The notes beneath the pieces are model-generated. The model saw only the letters and a program-made list of their open reading frames with translations. It was not told where the DNA came from and did no database searches. Both the position numbers and the translations under genes were made by a program. A stretch of DNA of 64,000 nt from Chinchilla lanigera (lineage: Eukaryota > Chordata > Mammalia > Rodentia > Chinchillidae), in contig NW_004955460.1 in NCBI RefSeq assembly GCF_000276665.1, positions 2,091,450 through 2,155,449 of the forward strand. Reading direction: 5' to 3'. Position 1 is the stretch's first letter; each line of letters starts with the position of its first letter. Positions 46,890 through 58,666 of the stretch are shown piece by piece.

Positions 46890-47056
46890 GTGCTTCAGAC
46901 TGTAGCACCAGCTATTCCTTAGGTTTTGGACTTGTCAGCCTCCACAGCTGCACAAATCAAAATAAATGAAACTATCTCCATACCTGTACTCATATCTATA
47001 CTTCTACCAACCATGTCTAATTTGATCTGTTTCTCTGGAGAACTCTGACTAATGCA

Positions 47057-48304
47057 ACCATGAATTTCTTCCCTCCAATTTCCTATTCACTCCTTTTCTC
47101 CTTTTTTATTTCTACCCTTGAAACTTACCTTCTGCTGGGCCAGACCGAGTATGTTTCTTGAAAACTTCTTGTAATCTAGTTGCTTCTATATCTGTTTTCA
47201 TTTCATAACTGTACTTTGTGTAATGATAGCAGAGAATCTGTTATTTAACACATTTTGAAAATGAGTTAACTCATAGATATGTATAGTTCCCTATCAAGAA
47301 AATGGAAACTGTATAATAAATTCCATGCAAGCTTCACCTAGGATTAGTCATAGGGATCCCTTGAATAATATATGTGAGATGACATTTCAGAAAAAAGTGT
47401 ATATGTTTTTCTTCATTTAGGCTTTGCCATTGTTCTCACTGAACAGCTGTTTTGGAGTATAGGGAATACAGGATACAAATCACCTTGGTGAAATACAACA
47501 CATAGCACTGTATACTCGGAGAAAAGGATTAGGATATCCTTCAAGAATTTTTATACTATAAGAACTCACAAACTGGTAGTGATGACACTCACATAAGTAC
47601 TTACATAACTCTGGAGTGATGTGGATAGAAATGATTTAAGAGATTTGTAAGCAATGGATATTCTATGAGAGTATAAGATAAAATACTTTAATGCTGACTA
47701 CAGAAATCCAAATGGATTTTTTTAAGCAGGTAGAAAAATATGTTGGTCCTTATATGGAAGACAGAAATTCAATAAATAATTACCCAAGGAAAGGGCATTC
47801 TTTTACTTATGTTAGCCTACATTAATTTATTCCCTAAGAGGTTTGACCCAGATTGTTTATACCGTGTGTTAGGCATTATCATTACAACTTTTCCAAAATG
47901 ATGATATTTAATTCTGTAAAAGGTGCACTGCTAATATTCCCATTTATAGATTAAAAAACTGAGGCCCTGAAAAGTAAGAAAATAGCCCATATAACAATAC
48001 AAATACTTGAATTCAAAATTTTCTCCAAAGATAATTCTTCAAAGAATTTACCTCCAAAGACAAAACGCTTAACTGTCAGACAGCAATGCTTCTAAAATCA
48101 AAAACTAGAAGAATCAATCAATAGAAGTGGAGAAATGTGTAGTGAGTTTTCAATGCAATTAAAAATTGCAAATTAGACTTTTACATAAGACAATATGGAA
48201 CATCTAATGGTCAGAAATATACTTTCTGTTACAATATACCTAAGATGCTAGAATAAGTGTTAAGAGGAATTCAATGAAGTTACTAAAGTAATTAAAAATA
48301 CTTA
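47057..48304. other. Unassigned sequence with an antisense MIR
   Basis: 47850-48000 contains the MIR landmark 'cccatttatagattaaaaaa' plus 'ctgaggccctgaaaagtaag' in reverse orientation. The rest is unassigned. Confidence 0.5.
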
Positions 48305-48512
48305 ATCCAGACATGGTGGCACATTTCTGTAATCACAGCTGCTCAGGTAGTTGAAGCAGAAAGATCACAAGTTTGATCTCATCCTGGACCACTTTATGAC
48401 TTACCAACATCCTGTCTCCAAATTTATAAAATAAATAAAAAATCTGGGGGAGTATCTGAGTGCAAATGATGTGAGTTCATTCCGCAGTACTGCAAAAGAA
48501 AAAAAAAAAAAG
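48305..48512 (+). mobile_element. B1+ID composite SINE
   Basis: 'ccagacatggtggcacattt', 'gtaatcacagctgctcaggt', 'catcctgtctccaaat', then 'gggggagtatctgagtgcaa', 'gtgagttcattccgcagtac' and poly-A. Diverged. Confidence 0.88.
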
Positions 48513-48623
48513 GGATTTCCTCAGAGGATAGGACTTTTTAGCCTGGAAAGCTATGCAAATTCAAGATTGTTGGTATCAACCCTGAAGATATCTGCTGAGG
48601 CATGTTGAACTGAAGCCTAGGTA

Positions 48624-49004
48624 TCTATACTGGTCAGTTTTCTATCAACAGGACAAAATATTCTACAACCACAACTTAAAGGAGAAGTTTATTTGGCTCA
48701 CATTTCCCAGTGGGTTCAGTCCAAAGTCAGCCTGGCTCCAAATGGAAACATCATGGCAGAAAGACCTTGCAGAGATTGATGCTCACTCATCACAGCCAGG
48801 AAGCAAAGAAGGAAGAATCTAGAAGCAAGAATGATCTTGCAGTCGTTCTCCCAGTGACTCACCTCCCATGAGGCCCTAATACTACCTTCAGCCATGAATT
48901 CATCAAACTGATAATCCATTGGTGGGTATATCATTCCCATGATCCAATCACCTCCCAAACACATAAGACTTTGCGAGGATATTTTAGATCTAAACTGCAA
49001 AAGT
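48624..49004 (-). mobile_element. MaLR-type LTR, antisense
   Basis: Minus strand: 'tgcagtttagatctaaaata' near the start, 'ttatgtgtttgggaggtgat', 'tggatcatgggaatgatata', 'ggctgactttggactgaacc', 'agccaaataaacttctcctt' (poly-A signal block) and 'gatagaaaactgaccagtat' at the end. Confidence 0.85.
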
Positions 49005-49959
49005 ATTATTAGCTCATATACTTACAGGCAAGAAACAAACCTTTAGGCTGTACATAACACATATATTTATGAAGTCTATGAGATCCCAAAAATAATGGGG
49101 AAAGTAATAGCTGCAGGGCTGAGAATCTTAGCAGAGCTTTCAGTAGTGTGAGAGGAGCTACTGAAAACATGGAAATATTAGCAAATATTTCAGGATTTGA
49201 ATAAAGAAAGTTAAATTGCTATACTTTAGGAGTAATGACTAAATGAAATAAATTAAGGATTACTAGTGAATAAAACACATTCTAGGTTAGTGCAACTCTA
49301 CACTACTTGACAGCTGTGATAATGAAGACATCATCTCTGGATGGAAATTACCTTAATTTCTCTTAAATTTTCATCACAATCTTTGATTTTCCATAAATAA
49401 TAGTTTGTCCATTCCATGAGTCAAAACAATTGAATAAAAAATACACTCAGAAATTAGAATAAAATTGAATATGAGCTGATATTTTGGAATTAATGGCTAC
49501 AGAATTTAATATAATTATTATATATTCAAAACAGTAGATGAAAAAATTTAATAATTAACTCTAAAAAATTACAATGTTCATTCCCACAGAAAAAGTATAA
49601 TTACTACTTTTATAATTACATAATTACAAGTATAATTACAAGTAAAAACATAGTGAACAAGTTAAGAACAGAAATCTCCTTTGAGATTAGTGAATTTGGA
49701 GATATTTCATTGTGGGTCAGAAAAGTAAGCTAAAAAATTGCTCAATGAAAGAAACCCAAAGCCATGACATAAGAGACACACAGGCATCTAGGTGCCCTTG
49801 GAGTATCTGTAGCAGAGGAGGAGAATGCTGACATTTGTGAAATGACACTGAACAAGAAGTAACCAAAACTAATGAAAGACACTAAACTGCACATTCAAAT
49901 GGTATAAGATGCTATTGTGAAAGGTATGGTTTCCTTAATTTCTCTCTTAGTGTGTTTGC
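49005..49959. other. Unassigned AT-rich sequence
   Basis: Nothing recognised with confidence; parts may be old L1. Confidence 0.35.
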
Positions 49960-51765
49960 TAATACTTAGGAATCAATGTAACAAAAGATGTAAAAGATCT
50001 ATACAGTGAAAACGGCAGTACTCTGAAAAAGGAGGTTGAAGAGGATTTCAGGAAATAGAAAGATATTTCTTGTTCATGGATAGGAAGATAGCCATATTCT
50101 CATAATTGTTGTACAGACGCAATGCAATCTCAATTAAAATACCATTAGTATACCTCACAGGTCTAGAGAAATATTCTTAAAATTCATCTGGAACCAGAAG
50201 AGACCCAGAATAGCAAAAGGAATCCTGGGCAACAAAGACAAGTTAGGTGGCACCACAATCCCCGACTTGAAATTATATTGCAAAGATACTGTGATAAAAT
50301 CAACCTGGTACTTGCAAAAGAACAGACCTGAAGATCAATGGAACAGACTAGGAGATGCAGCCACAACCACAGACACACTCTGCCACTTTATCTTTGACAA
50401 AGGAGCCAAATAAGCTCATTGGAAGACGCCTCTTTAATAAATGGTGCTGAAAAAACCGACTCACCACATGCCGAAGACTGAAACTAGACTTATGTCTATC
50501 AGCATGCACCAAACTCAAGTCAAAATGGATCAAAGATCTAAATATTAAAATAGAAACACTAAATCTACTGGAAAAGAAATAGGTAAAAATCTTGAAGACA
50601 TAGGGTTAGGCAGAGAGTTCATGGACAAAAATCAAACTGCACAGGAAATACTTCAAAGAATCAAAAACTGGGATCTCATCTTACTGAAAAACTTTTGCAC
50701 ATCTGAAGAAATCACCAGCAGAATAAAACAAAACCCACAAATTGGGAAAAAAATTTAGCCAACTGTCCCTCAAAGGACTTCTGTCTAGAACATATAAAGA
50801 ATTAAAAAAAATCAGCCCCCTCAAACTCAAAGACCCAATACAAAAATGAATATCTAAGATGAACACACACTTCTCCTGGGAGAATGGCTACCATTAAGAA
50901 ATCAACCAATAACAAATGCTGGTGAGGCTGTGGGGAAAAAAAAACCAAACAAACACAAAACCCTGCTGTTGGTGGGAGTGGAGACTGGTGCAGCCATTGT
51001 GGAGATCAGTCTAGAGATTCCTCACTAAACTAGGACGAGAGGTCCCATTCAACCCAGCTATTTCCCTTTTGGTATTTTTCCAGAAAAACTAAAAATATCA
51101 TACTACAGTGATACATATACACCCATGTTTATAGCAGTGCAATTTATAATAACTAAATTGTGGAAGCAACCCAAATGCCCATCAGTTGAGGAATGGTTAA
51201 AAAGGCTGTATTTTTATATAATGAAATGTTACTCAGCTATAAAGAAAGATAAAATTGAGGCTTTTATAGGTAAATGGATGAAACTAGAGACCATACTCAT
51301 AAGTGAAATAAATCAGACCTACATGTGTAAATACCATATTGTCTTACTAGTTGAAGAACCTGAAAGAGGAAATAAAATCTAAAAGGTACAATAGATACCG
51401 TGAAAGGGAAATAAACTGCTCAAAAGGAAAGAACAACTGGAATGAGGGAAAAGAGAAAAGAAGGAAGGGAAAAAGATATGTATATATACGCAAAATAGCT
51501 AAGATAATTGTAGTACTAATTTCTATGCTTCATGGAAAGGAACAGTTAATGTTTACTTGTGTGATCAATCTTACAGGCCTATATTTGTTTATATGAGTAA
51601 CCAATTTGAAGATAACAATATGTAATACAATAACCATTGTTAATTTCCAATCACCTTATCTAAAATTCTGTATTGCTTTTATTGTTTTTGTGTTGTTTTG
51701 TTTATGTCTGTGTGATTGTTAGCACATTTTCATTCTTTTATTTTTAAAATAACGAAATAGTATAT
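49960..51765 (+). mobile_element. L1 LINE: ORF2 C-terminal part plus 3' UTR, 5'-truncated
   Basis: From 49960 the sequence follows L1 ORF2 after the reverse-transcriptase core: 'gatctatacagtgaaaacgg', 'tgttcatggataggaagata', 'aaattcatctggaaccagaa', 'gaatggctaccattaagaaa', 'acaaatgctggtgaggctgt' and the cysteine-region 'gcagccattgtggagatcag'. Translation gives pieces such as [18 protein letters not shown] and [12 protein letters not shown], with several stops and frameshifts, so it is dead. The 3' part (51400-51765) is the UTR shared with other copies in the window. Relatively young among the L1s here. Confidence 0.88.
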
Positions 51766-52299
51766 GAAAGATCAAAGTGTAATCAAAAATGACAAAAAAA
51801 TTTTAAAGCATATCAAGGCATACCAGTGTAAAATTCACTGAAATCAATGATAATGAAAAAAATCTTAAGTGCAGGGGGGTTTATTGGTTTCATTAACAAG
51901 AAATGCCTTCATTAACTTTCAGGCAATCAAAATCAAATCAATTCCTTAGTAAAATGATGTAAGCCCAAAAATTGTAGAATGACATCTTTAATATGCTAGT
52001 AGAAAATAATGGCCAATATTGAGCCCTATACTGACCACCAAAATGTTCCTCAAAGATGAACTAGAATTCCGTATCAACAAAAGTATTCTTTGAATAGAAA
52101 TGCAAATGGACATATTTCAGGCAAAAATATAATCACATACACAAGAAAAAGAAAAGAAAGAAAAAGCAAAAGAGGAAAGAAAAGCAAACATAATGGGAAT
52201 TCTTCAGGCAGAAAATATTGATCTTAAGTGGGAGAGAAAAATAGGGAAGAAATAAAAAGCAAAGAAAAGAATATGTGCACAAATCTGGTGACTGTTGTA
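51766..52299. other. Unassigned A-rich sequence
   Basis: AAAG-rich tract at 52140-52190; otherwise unassigned. Confidence 0.4.
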
Positions 52300-52591
52300 T
52301 CAATTAGGGTTAAATATATATAGAATTAAGATGTGTAACTACAATAATGCAATACATAGAAGATATATTAATTCTTTCACTTGCACTGAGATGATGAAAG
52401 AAGTCATTAGAATTAAATTCTAATCACAAATAGATGTGTGGTGTAAATTCTAGGTTAGATATTAGGTGAAAAGTAAAAGAATATATAACTAATAGACTAA
52501 GAGGAGATAGAAGGAAGACATTTTAAAAAATAATACAAAGGAAAGCAACAAAGAAAGAGAAATGTTATGCAGTGCAGGTGGAAATATCACA
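52300..52591 (+). mobile_element. Old L1 fragment
   Basis: 'aactaatagactaagaggag', 'aaaataatacaaaggaaagc' and 'aacaaagaaagagaaatgtt' resemble the early ORF2 region of L1M elements. The same element resumes at 53663 after the antisense MaLR. Confidence 0.4.
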
Positions 52592-53660
52592 ATTTATCTC
52601 AATCACTTTCCTATCACCAGTACAATATAGCCAACACCACAACTTAAAGGAAGAAATGCTATTTTTGGCTTACCATTTCAAAAGTTTCACTCCAGGGTTA
52701 CCAGTGTCAAACTAAGAAACAGCATGGTGGAAGGGCCTGCCATGACAGAGAGTGGCTCATATCCTAGCAACCAGGAAGCAGAGAGAAAGAAGAACCAGGT
52801 AGGGAGATACACACTTCTGGGTCACATCCTAGTGACGTGCCTCTCACTAGGCCCCCTTTCCTAATGAAATATTTAGCTATAGCACTCCCATGATCCAATC
52901 GCCTTGCAAATACATAAGGCTTTGGGCATCAGTTTAGATCTCCACCATAACTTCTCCTCTGGCTCTTAAAAGTTTCATATCCATTTTTAATGCAAAATAC
53001 ATTTAGTTAGTTTATCCCTAAGAGTCATCAAATTTTAACAGTTTCATCATTGTTGAAAAGTTCAATTTCATGCCTCCTCTGAGAATCAAGGCAAATTCTT
53101 AGTTGTGAGCCTTGGAAAAATTTAAAAAAAAAAGACAGTTAAACAATTCCAACATACCATGTCATGGGGTAAATATTCCCATTCCAAAAGGGAGACGTAA
53201 GGGCATAGAAAGAAATGGGACCAAAGCAAGACTGAGACAAACCTAGGAGGCAGATGTTCAATCCTGGAGCTCTGTGTCCAGCATCTAGGGCAAGTTGGAA
53301 TGAGATGTGAGGTCCAAAGTCTTGGATAGCCCACCCCTATGGCTTCATCAGTTGCAGACCTCGTGGTCTCACTCTTAGGGTAGCTTTGCTCACTGCTTGC
53401 AGCTTTTGTTAGGAGACATTAAACAGAAAAGGGATGACAGATGAAAAGCAACTCACATTATGTTAATATCATGGTGGCCAGGAAGTATAGAGCCAATAGA
53501 AAAGCTGTTGAGGAAGACAACCTTTCAGGATATGTCTCCAGTGATCAAACTCCAACCAAGCCCTGCCTCCTAATAGTACATTTAACTATAGTGGCCACAT
53601 GACCCTGTTACCTTCTAAACACATGAGGCCTCGGAGGTCATTTGAGATCTAAACCATAAG
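52592..53660 (-). mobile_element. MaLR element with internal region: LTR-int-LTR, antisense
   Basis: Right part (about 53405-53660) reads on the minus strand as an LTR 5' region ('cttatggtttagatctcaaa', 'cctcatgtgtttagaaggta'). Left part (52592-52953) is a second LTR ('ttatggtggagatctaaact' to 'gataggaaagtgattgaga'). Between them (52954-53400), minus-strand sequence such as 'gactcttagggataaactaa', 'atgtattttgcattaaaaat' and 'gagccagaggagaagttatg' is like the non-coding internal region that precedes the 3' LTR in MaLRs. The right LTR seems shortened. No retroviral gene is present, as is normal for MaLRs. Confidence 0.68.
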
Positions 53661-53892
53661 AAACTTTAAGTAGTAAAATGACAGAAAGAAGTCCAAATAT
53701 ATCAGTAACTTAAAAAATATAAACAGACTAAATACATTGATTCAAAAACTAAGGCTGTCAGTAGGTTAAAAGGAATTATATACTACTTACAAGTGAAGAT
53801 GAAGAAGGAAAGTATTAAAGATGAAGAAGGAAAGTCAAAAGGTATAAAGGGTATTCCATTCAGAGAGGCTCACATCCTAGCAAAAAATAAAG

Positions 53893-54091
53893 AGAGTGGC
53901 TTTGTATGTCTATATGTGTGTTCATGAGAAACTACATTGAAGATATCAATATGTAATACAATAAGCATTGTTAATTCCCTACCACTCTGTTTGTAACTCT
54001 GTAATGTCTGTACTGATCCTTTGCTATTGTGTAAAACGTTGTCGATCTGTTAGTATTTTCCTCCTTTTATTTCTAAAATAAAAAAAAAAAA
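53893..54091 (+). mobile_element. L1 3'-UTR insertion with long target duplication
   Basis: 'tatcaatatgtaatacaata', 'agcattgttaattccctacc', 'tctgttagtattttcctcct' and 'tttatttctaaaataaa' plus a poly-A run match the 3' end at 51560-51765. Flanks are 'gaggctcacatcctagcaaa' (53870-) and 'tggctcacatcctagtaaaa' (54097-), a duplication of about 26 bases with few mismatches. Confidence 0.8.
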
Positions 54092-54149
54092 GAGAGTGGC
54101 TCACATCCTAGTAAAAAATGAAAAACATAATTACTAACACCAAACAAAG

Positions 54150-54305
54150 TAGACTTGTGTGCTTATATTTGGTAATCTGAACAACTAATTTGAAGACAAC
54201 AATATGCAATATAACAGCCATTGTTGAATTCCTACCATCTTGTTTAGTGAAGCTCTCTATCACTTGTAAAGTTTTTGAATTAGTTTCTTATTCTCTTTAA
54301 AATAT
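54150..54305 (+). mobile_element. L1 3'-UTR fragment
   Basis: 'actaatttgaagacaacaat', 'atgcaatataacagccattg', 'ttgaattcctaccatcttgt' and 'ttcttattctctttaaaata' are the same 3' UTR, more diverged, without a long tail. Confidence 0.7.
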
Positions 54306-54759
54306 ATTCCTTTATGATATTCATAGAGATACAAAGATCAATCTACCAAAAAGATAAAATAATGCTAATGCAAAATATATACGGACCTAGCAACATATCT
54401 TCAATATGTTTGAAGCAAACATTGGCAAAATTAAATTGAAATTAACATTCAGTTTATAAAGCAGTAACAATAACGTCCAGCTAGTAGAGTCAAAATAAAT
54501 TAAACTATACATAAAACCAAATCTGGAAAGTAATGCCTGAAGTCATAATGTAAATTTCTTCTATTGTTCAGTAAGAAAGATAAATATGCTGATACATTTT
54601 ATACATTCATGAGCTAAAATGTGCATTAAAATTTCTAGAGTAATCTGTATTAGAGTAGCCTAAATTGCTTAAGTTCTAAGAAAAGGGTAGACAAGGAAGC
54701 AAGCAGAAGGGATTTTAGTCAGTCTGAAAGTACAAAACAAAAAGAGTATAAAATAGAAA

Positions 54760-55490
54760 ATGGAGGAAAACCTCACACTCATTAAGATCAAAAACCACAT
54801 CCCCAACCTTGAAAATAACACATTGGAAAGGATGTGAAAAAACTGGGAAGACTTGGGCACTGTTGGTGGATTGTAAAAGGCTGCAACTGCTATGAAAAAC
54901 AGCATGGCAGCTCCTCAAAAAATTAAAAATAGAACTACCATATAATCTAGGGATCCCATTTTGGAAGATATATTCAAAAGAATCAAAAGCAGGGTCTCAA
55001 GAAGATACTTGCACACCCATGTTCACTACAACAGTACTCACAAGAGCCAAGAGATGGAAGCAACCAAAATGTGCATCAAAAGATGAACAGATAAACAAAA
55101 TGTGGTGTTTGGAAATGATGGGCTATTAGATTTAAAAAGGTAGGGAATTCTGTCACATGCTACAGCATGTGTAAACACTGAGGACATTATTGAAATGAAA
55201 TGAGCCAGTCATAAAAAATAAAATACTGTGTGATTTCACTGACATTTTATATCTAGAGCTGTCAAATTCACAGTCACAATAGACTTGTAGTTATAGAGGG
55301 GTTGAAGAGAGGAAAAAAGGATTTATTATTTAGTTGGTAAAGAGTTCAGTCTTAGAAGAGGACAATATTCTGGATATTTACTTCACAACAATGTTCACAT
55401 ATCTATTGCTACTAAATTGTATGCTCAAAAATGTGTTAGAGGTAAATTATGTGTTATATTTTTACCACAATGAAAAGGATAAGAAATATA
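54760..55490 (+). mobile_element. L1M-type LINE 3' end
   Basis: 'ctcacactcattaagatcaa', 'ttggaaaggatgtgaaaaaa', 'ggcactgttggtggattgta', 'taccatataatctagggatc', 'ttcactacaacagtactcac', 'gtggtgtttggaaatgatgg' and 'ttatatttttaccacaatga' reproduce L1M 3'-end order. Minus-strand frames of 67-78 codons here are antisense artefacts. Confidence 0.87.
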
Positions 55491-55499
55491 AAATAAATT

Positions 55500-56250
55500 G
55501 AAACAAATGCATCCAAATATACTGATAAACATAACCAGTGTCAATAAATTAGTTGTTTTAGTTCAAAGCAAAACTTACTAAACAATATTAAAATTTAATC
55601 CCAATAAAAGAAAACCAAGTCTCTAAAACAATGGAAAAATTATCATTAATAGCAGTACTCAATGTAATATGGATTCAATAATGCTGGTTAAAATAATCTT
55701 ATGATAAGAGGGTTAGTAAGAATTAAAAAATTATTATACATTGATAAAATGTACTTTCAAGACATATAACACTACATGCACATAATAGCAGAATCAGAAT
55801 ATTAACAGAAATTTAAAATTACCTTGATCTATCATCTTTTACAGAGGAAAATTTTAGTACATCTTTCTCAGTAACTTCTCACAAAGAAGACAGATCAGTC
55901 ATACATAGATCAAGTGTAAAAATATGTCATTAGCAATAAGGAAGATTTGGATGTATAGCACAATTAACAAATTTCAGCTCATTCCTATATACAGAGCCCT
56001 ATATCTGCCAAAATATTTGTTCTTCTCAAGCACTGATGCTAACATTTATTAAAATTATCCATGTGCTTGAGTCTCAATAAATACTGATTGATATCCTATA
56101 ATTTCAAAAATTATGATCATAATGAAAATATTCTAGAATTCAGTATGTCAGAAGTGACTTAGAAAAACCCACACATTTAGAAAATCTCAAATATCTATGG
56201 AGCAAAGAATACCATAAAAAATTTAGACATACTTAATTCAGAACAAGTCC
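55500..56250 (+). mobile_element. Old L1 ORF2 fragment
   Basis: 'gacagatcagtcatacatag', 'aatatttgttcttctcaagc', 'cttgagtctcaataaatact' and 'tttagaaaatctcaaatatc' follow the endonuclease-to-RT linker of L1M ORF2. No frame survives. Confidence 0.6.
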
Positions 56251-56544
56251 TCTGTTTCTTACTTGTGAGCTTGTCCTTGAACACCCAAGATTTCCTGCAG
56301 TTGAAATTGTGCAAATGATGCAAAACTTCTAGTACAATTGTTGCCCTAGCTTATCCATAAGACTATAAAATAAAACTCTATAGGGCTGCAAGATAGAGTA
56401 TGGGAGAGGCCACAGAGCCATTTATGACTTGTCTTAGAAGTCACAAATCCTCTCTTTCTTCCATAATCCGTTCATTAAAAGCACTTCAATAAGTACGGCA
56501 ACAATGAAAAAGAAGAGCCCACCTTTAAAAAGTTTTGAAGAATT

Positions 56545-57020
56545 TACTTACTGTATCAATTTGCATTCAATAGAGGATCAGATATAGTATGAAAAAAAGA
56601 TGCATGATATATAAAGAATTTACAACGTTCATCTGCAAAAGGGCCCTCTGTTTGCTGGAGAGTAGAGGATCCATTCAAAAATTGAAGGCCTGGAGCTCAC
56701 TGCAGAGTTCCCTGTGAGTGGTATTGGAAAGCCAGTGTCTGCTCTGGAAGGCTGAAGAATCGGCACTGGAAGCCTGGAGATGTTTCCAAAGACAGTGTCA
56801 AAACTGGAGGTCCAATGAAAAACTAAAGGCATGACTTCCTTCTTCTTTCCCTTTTCATTTCATTCAGGCTTAAAGCCAGTTGGTTGATACCACCTCCCAG
56901 GTTGGGTCTTCCATCTTCAGTAAATCCATCATCCAGACACACACAGAACTATGCTACACTAATCCTTTAGGCATTTCTTACTCAAATTGACCCCACAATT
57001 AATTATCACATTGACATAGT
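56545..57020 (-). mobile_element. MLT2-like ERVL LTR, antisense
   Basis: 'gtatcaatttgcattcaata' at the left corresponds to the reversed LTR end; 'gaaggcctggagctcactgc', 'gggtcttccatcttcagtaa' and 'cttactcaaattgacc' follow the family order, comparable to 10897-11480. Confidence 0.6.
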
Positions 57021-57404
57021 TTAAAACTGCCACACTATTCATCCAAGAAATTAGAAAAATTTACAAAGTAAATGCAAAGTAGAAAAAAGAATAATAATTA
57101 TAAGTAGAAATTAGTAAGATTGGGAGCAAAGCTATTAGAAAGCAGAAAAGCAAGAGAATGAATTCAAAGTTAAAGAGTCATTTTGTTTATTGATTGGAAA
57201 ATTCAGTGTAGTAAAATGTCAGCTAAATTTTTATAGATAATTTAGTTTTGTTAAAGTGTCAGCAAAAGTTTTATAGATAATTACAGCTAATTCTAAATTT
57301 ATATAGAAAGGAAAAAAGAACAATAATTTTAAAAGAGAAAATAATTTGAAGGAAGCACACCAGTTTTATTTTATTCTGATTTATAATAGCAACATTTTCT
57401 TTTC
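57021..57404. other. Unassigned AT-rich sequence
   Basis: A local near-duplication ('ttttatagataattta' / 'ttttatagataattac', 57229-57285). Otherwise nothing recognised. Confidence 0.45.
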
Positions 57405-57575
57405 TTTTTATTTTAAAGAGAAAAAAATAGCAAAATAACAACAAAGGCAGAAATAACACAAAAACAATAAAAGTGATGCAGAATTTCAAAACAAGGTGGT
57501 AGGATGTTAACAAGGCTTGGTATATTACCTATTGTTATCTTTAGCAAAGTTGCTCAGATTACCAGATGCAAGAAT
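57405..57575 (-). mobile_element. L1 3'-UTR, antisense
   Basis: Reverse reading: 'gataacaataggtaatatac', 'ttgaaattctgcatcacttt', 'tattgtttttgtgttatttc', 'tttctctttaaaataaaa'. Same 3' UTR as 51400-51765. Confidence 0.7.
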
Positions 57576-57589
57576 GCAAGACTGATCAA

Positions 57590-58210
57590 ACAATTAAAGA
57601 GAATAAAAATAATAAAACAAGCATTAGAAATGGTGGTTTTAATGCTTGCTATATAGCACAATAATCAAGATCATATAGTACTGGTAAAGACAATGACACA
57701 CAGATCAGTGGAAGGGGCAGTTTCCAGTAATAGATCCACAAAAATATGGTCAGTTGATTTTCAGCAAAGGTGCACAGGCAGTTCAAGAGGGGAAAATGTC
57801 TTTTCAATACTGGTATTAGAATAATTGGGTAACCATGTACAAAAATATGAACCTTGACCTACACTTCATATTCTATACAAGTCAACTCAAAAAGAATCAC
57901 AGACGTACATGTAAAATAATACAACATCGCTTTTAGAAAAAAAAAAAAAACACGCATGAAAACTTTTTCCTAACTGTAAGTTTGGAGAAATTTTTTAGAC
58001 AGACAATAAAAGAATGAGCTGCAAAAGAAAAAAATGGTAAATTACTAGACATTGTCAAAATTAAGAAATGATTTATTTGTGTGAGATATTTCTATATTAA
58101 ACTAAATGACAAACTACAGACTGGGAAAGAATGTGTGCAAAATACAAATGACACATTCAACAAAGATTTATATCTAGAGTATATAAAAAACTCTCAGAGC
58201 TAAAGAGTAA
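57590..58210 (+). mobile_element. L1M ORF2 part, left of an inserted LTR
   Basis: 'gacacacagatcagtggaag', 'aatatggtcagttgattttc', 'cagcaaaggtgcacaggcag', 'aactcaaaaagaatcacaga' and 'tatatctagagtatataaaa' are the ORF2 C-terminal region in order. Continues after the LTR at 58667. Confidence 0.78.
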
Positions 58211-58217
58211 GAAAGCA

Positions 58218-58659
58218 CTATGGGGGCCGGGGATATAGCTTAGTGGGACAAGTGCCTGTCTGGCAAGCTCAAGATCCTGAGTTTGATTCCCAGTACCCCC
58301 CTCAAAAAAAAAAAAGCGCTATGGTTTTAATGTTGACGTCCTCCAAATGTCTTTATTCCTGGGTGGAGCTGGGGGGAATCTTCAATACTTGGGGTTTTGA
58401 AGCCACTCAGTCCATGTTCTGGGAGAGGATTGTGGGACTCAGCTCCTCCTCAATGTCTTTTGCTTCCTGGCTATGATGGATGGTTTTGCTCTTGAACAAT
58501 TTCCTGCCCTATGGTGCTACCTTTTCACAGGCCCAAAGCAATGGGATCAACTGATCATGGACTGGAATCTCCAAAATTGAGCCTAATAATAAGAGTTTTT
58601 AAAAAGTAAGTTATTTATCTCACACATTCTGTTATAGTGACTGAAAGCTAACTTATACA
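58218..58659 (+). mobile_element. MaLR-type solo LTR, itself carrying a SINE
   Basis: Begins 'ctatgg' and, after the SINE, 'ttttaatgttgacgtcctcc'; contains 'ctgatcatggactggaatct' and 'gagcctaataataagagttt', and ends 'agctaacttataca'. Flanked by GAAAGCA on both sides (58211-58217, 58660-58666), a perfect duplication, and inserted within an L1M. Confidence 0.82.
58224..58314 (+). mobile_element. ID SINE inserted in the LTR 5' end
   Basis: GGCCGGGGATATAGCTTAGT with 'gatcctgagtttgattccca' (B-box region) and a 'ccccctc' + poly-A tail. Target duplication agcactatgg / agcgctatgg (58214-58223, 58315-58324). Confidence 0.93.
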
Positions 58660-58666
58660 GAAAGCA

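Larger units (their letters stand above)
45973..47056 (+). mobile_element. MLT2-like ERVL LTR hosting a 7SK pseudogene
   Basis: Starts TGATGGTTAATTTTGTGT, includes 'cttattcaatcagctgaagg' and 'ggacttgtcagcctccacag', and ends CTGTTTCTCTGGAGAACTCT followed by GACTAATGCA, the diagnostic ends of this LTR family. Its length is about twice normal because 46529-46889 is inserted 7SK sequence and 46290-46528 is not clearly LTR. Confidence 0.75.
53663..54500 (+). mobile_element. Old L1 ORF2 (endonuclease region) with two insertions
   Basis: 'acatattgattcaaaaacta'-like text, 'accaaacaaagtagactt' and 'atatgtttgaagcaaacatt' follow the endonuclease-domain part of an L1M ORF2 in order. It is interrupted at 53893-54091 and 54150-54305 by L1 3' ends. 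Decayed and non-coding. Confidence 0.6.
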
